From assembly GCF_910583865.1 (NCBI RefSeq), contig NZ_CAJTYX010000063.1, positions 1-8,912 of the forward strand: 8,912 nt of DNA, in the 5' to 3' direction. Shown one piece after another: positions 1 to 6,498 of this stretch. Origin of the DNA: an uncultured Muribaculum sp. Lineage in GTDB: Bacteria; Bacteroidota; Bacteroidia; Bacteroidales; Muribaculaceae. The notes beneath the pieces were generated by a model. It saw only the letters and a list, made by a program, of their open reading frames with translations. It was not told the origin of the DNA and made no database searches. Within the stretch, counting starts at the first letter, position 1. Each line of letters begins with the position of its first letter. The position numbers were made by a program, and so were the translations under genes.

Positions 1-59
1 ATTTCACTAAAAATCCGACAGCCCGGTATTTCACTTTTGTTTTTAAACAACCTCTAAAT

Positions 60-623
60 ATGATGACACGAGATGATCTTATAGGTAAAAACTTCGGCAA
101 GGATGACTTCGTCTTTTTCTGGAGTCACAGAGACCGAGAATCACAGATTGGCAAGAATTGCCTAAGCCAGTGGTATGTCCGTCCATTTATCGTTGATGGA
201 ATCAGCTACAACTGCATGGAGCAATACCTCATGGCCGAGAAAGCCCGTCTCTTTGATGATGAAGATGTCGAGAACCAAATAATGAAGGAGTCGAATCAGA
301 CGATCATAAAGAAACTCGGGCGTCAGGTGCATGGCTATGACGATGCAGTTTGGTCGAAAGTACGACAGCAGATATCAATCAGAGGTAATTACGAGAAGTT
401 CTCCCAGAATGAGGATCTTAAAGAATATCTTCTTTCTACAGAGGATAAGATTCTTGTCGAAGCCAGCCCCAAGGACAATATCTGGGGAATTGGACTTGAC
501 GAGTTCTCGTCCGATGCCACCAGACCGGAGAACTGGCGCGGTCAAAATATATTGGGTTTCGCGCTCATGGAGGCAAGAGAAATAATCAGATACAAAAATA
601 TCTCAGTAACATGTGGAAATTAG
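60..623 (+). CDS. NADAR/YbiA-family protein (N-glycosidase or ADP-ribosyl-guanine hydrolase-like)
   Basis: This 187-residue protein matches the NADAR (DUF1768, E. coli YbiA) fold over almost its full length. Visible family motifs are FFW at 19-21, LSQWY at 35-39, MEQYLMAEKA at 53-62, LGR at 86-88, EASP at 134-137, WGIGL at 142-146 and WRGQNILG at 159-166. Members hydrolyse N-glycosidic bonds: YbiA-type proteins act on riboflavin-pathway intermediates, and others remove ADP-ribose from guanine in DNA as antitoxins of DarT1 toxins. Which role applies here cannot be told from sequence. No signal peptide is visible, so it should be cytoplasmic. Two ATGs stand in tandem at 60 and 63, and either could start. 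The frame has no stop back to position 3, so an upstream extension or fusion is possible. The gene is AT-rich (23 G/C in bases 61-120, against 37 in 4201-4260), which suggests acquisition. The last codons lie in the arm of an inverted repeat. Family assignment is firm; the substrate is unknown. Confidence 0.88.
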   Translation: MMTRDDLIGKNFGKDDFVFFWSHRDRESQIGKNCLSQWYVRPFIVDGISYNCMEQYLMAEKARLFDDEDVENQIMKESNQTIIKKLGRQVHGYDDAVWSKVRQQISIRGNYEKFSQNEDLKEYLLSTEDKILVEASPKDNIWGIGLDEFSSDATRPENWRGQNILGFALMEAREIIRYKNISVTCGN

Positions 624-757
624 TTTATATCATCTACTCGTTTAGGGACGAGCGGATTTTGCTCGACGAAAAAGGAGCGTAACCGTAGCTACGTGACTGA
701 TGAGGAGAGTGAAAGATGCCGTTCATAAACGAGTAGATGATCTAAATTAATTTTCAT
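613..757. repeat. 145-bp imperfect inverted repeat, MITE/REP-like candidate
   Basis: The core is a perfect 16-bp inverted repeat, ATCATCTACTCGTTTA at 629-644 against its exact reverse complement at 726-741. Outside it, after one mismatch (628/742), pairing continues between 613-627 and 743-757 with three G-T wobbles. Inside it, 646-650 pairs with 720-724, and after a bulged A at 651, 652-654 pairs with 717-719. The loop holds a 10-bp palindrome CGTAGCTACG at 684-693 and a small GCTC/GAGC hairpin (661-664 and 675-678). I see no convincing open reading frame inside. The left arm overlaps the NADAR stop codon, so the structure may also end that transcript, but no clean U-tract follows the stem. 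A non-autonomous mobile or REP-type repeat seems most likely; a structured RNA or a terminator are alternatives. Copy number elsewhere cannot be seen from this window. Confidence 0.7.
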
Positions 758-910
758 TGGCTACTTAATAACCAAAAGTATATGATTGTATATTTCTATT
801 ATCGGTCACTTCTTCAGACATGCCGCCGATTGTAGATGCTCACACTTGGAATGACGTAGGAATTTACAATTATTATAAAACACCGGAAAGGCTATGACAC
901 AAAAAATGAT
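758..910. other. AT-rich gene-free leader upstream of the operon promoter
   Basis: This is the rest of the 356-bp gap between the NADAR gene and the LysM gene. It is AT-rich and I see no supported gene, RNA gene or strong repeat in it. The reverse-strand frame that covers part of it has no recognisable protein features. Confidence 0.5.
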
Positions 911-918
911 TATCTTTG
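911..918 (+). promoter_or_regulatory. Bacteroidetes-type -7 promoter element TATCTTTG
   Basis: TATCTTTG matches the Bacteroidetes primary sigma factor -7 consensus TAnnTTTG exactly. It lies 61 bases before the ATG at 980, which would put transcription start near 925 and leave a 5' leader of roughly 55 bases. I see no good TTTG-type -33 element about 20 bases upstream, so strength is uncertain. It is the only exact match I found in the gaps between genes, and it precedes five tightly packed genes, which fits it driving all of them. Confidence 0.6.
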
Positions 919-979
919 CCGAGATTAACGGAAGTGTGCCAAACGCTCCCTGACACTCACATATCCAATATATTGCAGA

Positions 980-2779
980 ATGAGTCATAACCGCTTACGC
1001 AACCGAATAGTCATAGCCGCAATGATGCTGGGGGCAACGCTTGTCGCCCCGGCTCTCGAACTGCCTACCCGTACGGTCAACGGCAATGTATGCTACTACT
1101 ATGAAGTGAAACCGAAAGAGACCGTATATAACCTCGCACGGCGTTTCGGACTTACCAAAGCCCAAATCATTCAATACAACCCATCGGTAGCCGACGGACT
1201 GCGAGCCGGACAGACTCTGTATTTTCCCAAAGACGAGGTCGACAGTCTGCCCCGGCCCACAAGCCATTCCGCCACCACATCCACACAAGCCACTACCACA
1301 ACCGTCCGTCCCACGAGCCATCTTGTAAAGAAGGGTGAGACAATCTATGGCATCAGCCGTCAATATAACATCGCGGAGGCTGATCTTATAGCGGCAAACC
1401 CAAAACTGGAGACCTCCGGGCTGAAATATGGCAGCGTGCTCACCATCCCCCAAAAAGAGATGCCGACAGAGACCTACGAGCCATCATCCTCCGTCGATAC
1501 GCACGCATACAAGACTCCGACTATGGAAATGCCGGAGGCACCGCAATCAACCATCACTCCAGCAACTTATCCGGAACCCGACAACGTCAGTGAAACATAC
1601 GCAACTCCCGACACTGCCCTTTCGGCCATACGGCCCGTGCAACCGCAGGTAGAAGATTCCACCATCCTGTACCCCCTTGAGACACGCCTGCCACAGGCCG
1701 AGGAGAAAAACGACACGCTGCGCATGACGGTGATGCTCCCGTTCATGCTCTCCTCACAACGTCCCGACAAGCAGGCACAACTTTATACCGAGTTCTACCG
1801 AGGCATACTCATGGCAGCCGATTCACTTCGCAGCCACGGAAAACCGATGGTGATTTCCGCATACGACACTGCTGCCAGCATCGACACGGTAAACTCTATC
1901 CTCTCCAACGGAGACGTAGCCCGATCTTCGGTCATAATCGCCCCCGACGACGAGCTACAATTGGGACGCATAGCCTCATTCGCGTCAGAGAACGGATGTA
2001 AAGTCTTTAACATCTTCGCAGTGAAGAGCATCCTCTACAACACAAATCCCGCCATGATGCAAGCCAATATACCCCACTCCGACATGTATGACACGGCTGT
2101 AAATGGCCTCCTCTCAGAGTATCAGGACTATACTCCAGTGATTCTCGTGCCAGGAGAAGGTGGAAAGACCGACAAGACGGAGTTCCAACACCGCCTGCGC
2201 GACAAGGCTACTACGAATGGCCGCGAAATTATTGAGATCAGTTACAACGGAGTGCTCAAGCCATCTGACATCGAGCAACTTAGAAAAGATGCCCGCTACA
2301 TCTTCATCCCGTCATCAGGCACTCAGACGGAATTTTCCCGAATAATCGGCACTTTGAAGAATTACAAGGAAAATCTGGAGGATTACAACGGAGCGCGATT
2401 GTTCGGTTATCCCGAATGGATTACATTCCGGGGAGAAGCGCTCGACAACATGCGCTTCATGAACACGACAATCTATTCACGCTTCTACAACGATGAGAGC
2501 TCACTGAGGACAAAGGACTTCACCGCCGACTACTCGCGATGGTACGGCGCGCCGATGATGAACGCCATCCCCGTGCAGGGTATACTCGGATTTGATGCCG
2601 GCATGTATCTCATACGTGCCCTTAACGATTCCGACGGTTTCCCTTCCGGCATGCGATACAACGGTATTCAGAGCGACTTCCTATTCGGCACAGAAGGCGA
2701 CGGTCATGGCCACGTAAACAAGGCACTTTATCTTGTCAACTTCCGCCCATCGGGAATCACTGAAAAAATCAGCCTGTAA
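980..2779 (+). CDS. Secreted LysM and PBP1-like (type 1 periplasmic-binding fold) protein
   Basis: This 599-residue protein starts with a basic region and a hydrophobic signal peptide, roughly residues 1-26. Two LysM modules follow, at about 39-83 (with KPKETVYNLARRFG and a YNPSVADGL segment) and 114-157 (KKGETIYGISRQYN, AANPKL). LysM modules bind the glycan backbone of peptidoglycan. A Thr/Pro/Glu-rich linker runs from about 160 to 245. From about 246 to 575 the sequence resembles the PBP1-type fold of branched-chain amino acid binding proteins, starting at RMTVMLPFM with the later VILVPGEGGK and YIFIPSSG strands. It should sit in the periplasm attached to the cell wall. The architecture is recurrent in Bacteroidetes, but I know of no established ligand or function, and no ABC transporter genes are nearby. 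The start at 980 gives a complete signal peptide and follows the promoter at 911. Its stop codon overlaps the next start (TAATG), so the two genes are probably translationally coupled. Confidence 0.85.
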   Translation: MSHNRLRNRIVIAAMMLGATLVAPALELPTRTVNGNVCYYYEVKPKETVYNLARRFGLTKAQIIQYNPSVADGLRAGQTLYFPKDEVDSLPRPTSHSATTSTQATTTTVRPTSHLVKKGETIYGISRQYNIAEADLIAANPKLETSGLKYGSVLTIPQKEMPTETYEPSSSVDTHAYKTPTMEMPEAPQSTITPATYPEPDNVSETYATPDTALSAIRPVQPQVEDSTILYPLETRLPQAEEKNDTLRMTVMLPFMLSSQRPDKQAQLYTEFYRGILMAADSLRSHGKPMVISAYDTAASIDTVNSILSNGDVARSSVIIAPDDELQLGRIASFASENGCKVFNIFAVKSILYNTNPAMMQANIPHSDMYDTAVNGLLSEYQDYTPVILVPGEGGKTDKTEFQHRLRDKATTNGREIIEISYNGVLKPSDIEQLRKDARYIFIPSSGTQTEFSRIIGTLKNYKENLEDYNGARLFGYPEWITFRGEALDNMRFMNTTIYSRFYNDESSLRTKDFTADYSRWYGAPMMNAIPVQGILGFDAGMYLIRALNDSDGFPSGMRYNGIQSDFLFGTEGDGHGHVNKALYLVNFRPSGITEKISL

Positions 2780-3498
2780 TGATGAGTCCCAAGAGACATA
2801 TTTGCATAAGTCTCCCCGTACGCATGGCAGTCATCCTGGCCATAATACTGGCATCAGTATATGGCTCCGCGTCGGCACAGGCACACTACAATTCAAAGTT
2901 CTCCATCGGCGGCCATGCGGGAATAACCATGTCAAAGATGTCATTCACTCCCAGCGTTAAAGAGTCAATGGTGATGGGTAACATGGCAGGCGTGCAACTG
3001 CGCTATTGGGAAGAACGCAATTTCGGACTGTTAGTGGAAATCAACTATGAACAGCGAGGTTGGAAAGAGGATTTCGAGGAATCCCCCTTCTCATTCGAGC
3101 GTAAACTCGATTATATCCAGGTGCCGTTGCTCACCAACATCTTTTTCGGAGGCAGACATGTCAACGGATTCTTCAACCTCGGACCTGAGTTCGGCTACAT
3201 GGTCGGCACAAGCTATTCGGCCAACTTCAACGTGCACGACATCGCCAACATACCCGATTTCCCGCCAAACCGCGAGACCGACCAACTGTGGATGGAACCG
3301 ACTAAGAAATTCGATTACGGCATATCGGCAGGCGCGGGAATCGAGTTCATCATAAAGAAACGACACCGCATCCACCTTGAGGGACGCTACTACTTCGGCA
3401 TCGGCAACATATTCCCCGACGAGCGCAAGGACACCTTCTCGGCATCGAGAGGCACGTCGATAATGGTGACCCTCGGCTATTCCTACCGCATCAAGTGA
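2779..3498 (+). CDS. Outer-membrane beta-barrel protein, PorT-like family
   Basis: The 239-residue protein has a signal peptide of about 34 residues, ending near SASAQA. After it come alternating amphipathic strands typical of a small eight-strand barrel of the OMP_b-brl_2/PorT type: FSIGGHAGITMSK, AGVQLRYW, LLVEINYEQRGW, LDYIQVPLLTNIFFG, GFFNLGPEFGYMVG, SAGAGIEFIIKKRHRIHLEGRYYFGIGN and a last strand ending TLGYSYRIK. The C-terminal aromatic and charged strand suits BAM-dependent insertion in the outer membrane. PorT itself is a type IX secretion component in Porphyromonas, but the family name is applied widely and nothing here ties this copy to type IX secretion. Two ATGs (2779 and 2782) are in tandem, and the first overlaps the upstream stop by one base. 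Coupling to the LysM+PBP1 protein suggests the two proteins work together between cell wall and outer membrane. Confidence 0.8.
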   Translation: MMSPKRHICISLPVRMAVILAIILASVYGSASAQAHYNSKFSIGGHAGITMSKMSFTPSVKESMVMGNMAGVQLRYWEERNFGLLVEINYEQRGWKEDFEESPFSFERKLDYIQVPLLTNIFFGGRHVNGFFNLGPEFGYMVGTSYSANFNVHDIANIPDFPPNRETDQLWMEPTKKFDYGISAGAGIEFIIKKRHRIHLEGRYYFGIGNIFPDERKDTFSASRGTSIMVTLGYSYRIK

Positions 3499-3517
3499 CC
3501 CCGCTCATAGCAATGTC

Positions 3518-5044
3518 ATGCGGCAACAGTTATCTCGAAAACCTTATTATTATCACATTTTGGCTAATTATATAAAAATCATCCGAGTAATACTGGCTTT
3601 AGTAGTATTTTCGGCAATCACGCTGCTGTTTCTCGATGTCACCGGGACAGCTGCGGCATCCTGGGGATTTCTCGCACGCTGGCAGTTAATCCCGGCGATA
3701 CTATCGCTCAACGTGGCCGTATTGGCCGGGCTGTTGCTCCTGACCTTGATATTCGGAAGAGTATATTGCTCGGTGCTGTGTCCTTTGGGAATCATGCAGG
3801 ACATCGTGGCGCGCATCCGCCATACTGTCATGCCACGCAAACGCTATTCCTACTCACGCGCCATGACCTGGCTTCGCATCGCCATGCTTGCGCTGTTTGT
3901 AATCCTTATCATTCTCGGCATGACATCCATAGCGGGCCTTATCGAGCCGTACAGTGAGTTCGGACGTATAGTAACGGCGCTTTTCAAGCCACTGTATGTC
4001 GATGCCAACAATCTGATGGCAGCCCATGAGGCAGCCGACAGCTACCGTTTCACACATGTCGATTATGCCGTTCCGGCGTTTATGATAGTCATCGTGGCGA
4101 TGACATTGGCCGTAGTGGCTGTCATGGCATGGACAGGCGGACGCACGTATTGCAACACAGTGTGTCCTGCCGGTACGATTCTCGGCTACCTCTCCCAGTT
4201 CTCATGGCTACGCCCGGTCATCGACCATTCGAAATGCGTCAGTTGCGGCGCATGTGCCCGTAAATGCAAAGCTTCATGCATAGACTCAAAGAAAGGAGAG
4301 ATTGACTACACACGTTGCGTCGCCTGCATGGATTGTCTCGACTCATGCAGCAAAAAAGCCATAAGCTATTCACCACGAACCCGAGGCATAACGAAAAAAA
4401 GATCTAACGAACCCGACGGGGCACGCCGCGATTTTCTCACGGCAGGGTTGCTTCTTGCCGGAACTATGGCCCTCAAGGCACAAGAGAAGAGTGTCGACGG
4501 AGGCCTCGCCCCTATCGCCGACAAGCTCAAGCCGCAGCGTCGCGTGCGCATCACACCGCCCGGTTCGATAAGCCACCGCAATCTCGCCTCACGCTGCACG
4601 GCATGCCAGCTGTGTATCACAAACTGCCCCAACGGCGTATTGCGTCCGTCCTCCGACCTAACCACATTCATGCAACCCGAGGTCAGCTACGAGAAAGGCT
4701 ATTGCCGTCCGGAATGCACTACATGTAGCGACGTGTGCCCGGCAGGTGCTATCCTGCCTCTGCGCAAAGAAGAGCGTACAGCCACCCAGGTAGGTCATGC
4801 AGTATGGGATTCGACTTTGTGCATCGCCTCCACCGAAGGAGTGCATTGCGGAAATTGCGCGCGCCACTGCCCGGCAGGAGCGATAACGATGGTCGCCGCT
4901 GACGCATCCGACCCCGACGGGGTAAAGATACCGGCAGTAGACACCGAGCGATGCATAGGCTGCGGCGCATGTGAGAACCTATGTCCGGTACGCCCCTTCA
5001 GCGCTATCCATGTAGAAGGCCACGAGGTGCACCGCAAAGTATAA
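3518..5044 (+). CDS. Membrane polyferredoxin: NapH-like and NapG-like fusion with internal Tat signal
   Basis: This 508-residue protein has two halves. Residues 1-280 resemble NapH: four membrane segments (about 19-40, 56-81, 115-141, 184-206), CX3CP motifs at C84/C88 and C212/C216, then a two-cluster ferredoxin (C240, C243, C246, C250 and C267, C270, C273, C277, plus an extra C254). At 302-308 a twin-arginine motif, ARRDFLT, precedes a hydrophobic stretch to about 319. Residues 358-500 resemble NapG with four cluster motifs: C360/363/366/370, C396/400/403/407, C435/444/447/451 and C479/482/485/489. The C435-X8-C444 spacing is a NapG feature. NapH and NapG pass electrons from menaquinol to periplasmic Nap nitrate reductase; no Nap catalytic gene is present here. 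I infer a cytoplasmic first ferredoxin and a Tat-exported second one, supplying electrons to a periplasmic partner, most obviously the aldo/keto reductase encoded next. The start 19 bases after the previous stop is the only one giving an intact first membrane segment. Confidence 0.85.
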   Translation: MRQQLSRKPYYYHILANYIKIIRVILALVVFSAITLLFLDVTGTAAASWGFLARWQLIPAILSLNVAVLAGLLLLTLIFGRVYCSVLCPLGIMQDIVARIRHTVMPRKRYSYSRAMTWLRIAMLALFVILIILGMTSIAGLIEPYSEFGRIVTALFKPLYVDANNLMAAHEAADSYRFTHVDYAVPAFMIVIVAMTLAVVAVMAWTGGRTYCNTVCPAGTILGYLSQFSWLRPVIDHSKCVSCGACARKCKASCIDSKKGEIDYTRCVACMDCLDSCSKKAISYSPRTRGITKKRSNEPDGARRDFLTAGLLLAGTMALKAQEKSVDGGLAPIADKLKPQRRVRITPPGSISHRNLASRCTACQLCITNCPNGVLRPSSDLTTFMQPEVSYEKGYCRPECTTCSDVCPAGAILPLRKEERTATQVGHAVWDSTLCIASTEGVHCGNCARHCPAGAITMVAADASDPDGVKIPAVDTERCIGCGACENLCPVRPFSAIHVEGHEVHRKV

Positions 5045-5074
5045 TACCTCTTTTATAATCCACGCACACAATCC

Positions 5075-6487
5075 ATGAAAGGAAACGACAAAAATATAAC
5101 GCGCCGCTCATTTCTGAAAGCGCTCGGTGTCGGAGCAGCTTCCGCAACCATGATTTCATGCCGCCGGAAGATAGCAGGTGGTGATTCATCGACCTCCGTA
5201 GCGCCGGCAACACACCGGGGAGATGCCGGCACCGGCCCTATGACCATGCGCGTCAATCCCTCCACCGGCGACTCCGTAAGCATCCTCGGGTATGGATTCA
5301 TGCGCCTGCCGGAAATCGAGGATACCAAAGGAGAGAAAGTGATTGACCAGGAACAAGTGAACCGACTGGTAGAGCACGCCATGAAAAATGGAGTCAATTA
5401 CTACGACACGTCGCCCGTCTATTGCAAGGGACAAAGTGAACATTCCCTCGGCATAGCCCTCAGCCGATATCCGCGCGAAAGCTACTATATAGCCACTAAA
5501 CTGTCGAATTTCTCGCCAAAGACATGGCCTCGCGAGGAATCAATAAAAATGTACCGCAACTCCCTGCGGGAACTCCGGACAGATTACATCGACTACATGC
5601 TTCTCCATGCCATCGGCCAGGGCGGCATGGAAGCGTGGAACAACCGCTATATCGCCAACGGCATACTGGATTTTCTTGTGGCGGAACGAAAGGCCGGACG
5701 CATACGCAACCTGGGATTCTCCTATCATGGTGATATCGAAGTATTCGACTATCTGCTGAAGATGCACGATGAAGGTTCGGTAAAGTGGGATTTCGTACAG
5801 ATCCAGCTCAACTACCTCGACTGGAGACACGCCAAGGAACTGAATGAACGCAACACAGATGCCGAATACCTTTACGGGGAACTACACCGACGTGGCATAC
5901 CTGCCGTCATCATGGAACCGCTGCTCGGAGGCCGTCTCGCGTCGGTCAACGACCACGTGCTCGCCGAATTCAAGCGTCGACGTCCCGACGACAGCGTGGC
6001 ATCATGGGCATTCCGGTTCGCGGGCACTCCCGAAGGGGTGCTGACTGTGCTCAGTGGGATGACCTACATGGAACATCTACAGGATAACCTGCGCACATAT
6101 TCCTCACTTGAGCCTTGCACTCCCGACGAACTCGACATGCTTGATTCAGCCGCAGACTACATCGCCAAGTTCCCCACCGTGCCATGTACCGCATGCCAAT
6201 ATTGCATGCCTTGCCCCTACGGGCTCGACATACCGGCCATCTTCTCCCACTACAACAAGTGCATCAATGAAGGCCGCGTGCCTTCCTCCTCCAAGGATCC
6301 GGAATACGAGCGTCTGCGGCGCGCGTTTCTTGTCGGATACGACCGCGCAGTGCCACGCCTGCGTCAGGCCGACCATTGCATCGGTTGCCGCCAATGCGTC
6401 AAGCATTGCCCGCAAGGCATATTCATACCCGGCAAAATGGAAGAGATAGACCGCTACGTAGAACAATTGAAACAAAACATCCTTTAA
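5075..6487 (+). CDS. Tat-exported aldo/keto reductase with C-terminal two-cluster ferredoxin module
   Basis: The 470-residue protein opens with a near-ideal Tat signal, TRRSFLK at 9-15, then a hydrophobic stretch ending at C29, possibly a lipobox (MISC) for lipid attachment. The aldo/keto reductase barrel covers about 66-345. The catalytic tetrad is visible as D111 (YYDTSPVY), Y116, K142 (IATKL) and H178 (MLLHAI). The usual cofactor-loop pattern survives as VLSGMTYMEHLQDNL at 325-339. Two cluster motifs follow: C371/C374/C377/C380-P and C435/C438/C441/C445-P. Cytoplasmic aldo/keto reductases reduce carbonyls or sugars with NADPH. Here the Tat signal implies export of a folded, cluster-loaded enzyme to a compartment without NAD(P)H, so electrons may instead come through its own clusters from the NapGH-like protein encoded just upstream; that is inference. 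The substrate is unknown. The gene sits 30 bases after its upstream neighbour and 11 bases before the mannosidase gene. Confidence 0.88.
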   Translation: MKGNDKNITRRSFLKALGVGAASATMISCRRKIAGGDSSTSVAPATHRGDAGTGPMTMRVNPSTGDSVSILGYGFMRLPEIEDTKGEKVIDQEQVNRLVEHAMKNGVNYYDTSPVYCKGQSEHSLGIALSRYPRESYYIATKLSNFSPKTWPREESIKMYRNSLRELRTDYIDYMLLHAIGQGGMEAWNNRYIANGILDFLVAERKAGRIRNLGFSYHGDIEVFDYLLKMHDEGSVKWDFVQIQLNYLDWRHAKELNERNTDAEYLYGELHRRGIPAVIMEPLLGGRLASVNDHVLAEFKRRRPDDSVASWAFRFAGTPEGVLTVLSGMTYMEHLQDNLRTYSSLEPCTPDELDMLDSAADYIAKFPTVPCTACQYCMPCPYGLDIPAIFSHYNKCINEGRVPSSSKDPEYERLRRAFLVGYDRAVPRLRQADHCIGCRQCVKHCPQGIFIPGKMEEIDRYVEQLKQNIL

Positions 6488-6498
6488 CCCCTCTACCA

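Noticed and set aside
1..59. Promoter for the NADAR gene.
   Set aside because: A TTTTG occurs at 35-39, but no TAnnTTTG element is found at a sensible distance, and the frame may continue upstream.
697..714. CTGATGA ... GAAA resembles the conserved core of a hammerhead ribozyme.
   Set aside because: Stem II would be a single G-U pair around a five-base loop, and stem I cannot close (661 with 696 is G-A). Two of three helices are missing, so the match is probably chance.
806..988. 60-codon reverse-strand frame in the gap before the LysM gene.
   Set aside because: No recognisable domain or promoter, and it overlaps the start of the LysM gene and its likely promoter.
995..1453. 152-codon reverse-strand frame within the LysM gene.
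   Set aside because: It is a complement shadow of the LysM repeats and linker, with low-complexity composition and no family features.
3518..5044. Assignment as part of a periplasmic nitrate reductase (nap) operon.
   Set aside because: No catalytic subunit, cytochrome or maturation gene is in the window, and the downstream partner is an aldo/keto reductase. Only the NapH/NapG-like folds are supported.
6376..6498. In-frame upstream ATG that would extend the GH92 protein by 41 residues.
   Set aside because: It overlaps the ferredoxin module of the reductase gene by over 100 bases and hides an intact lipoprotein signal that starts at 6499.
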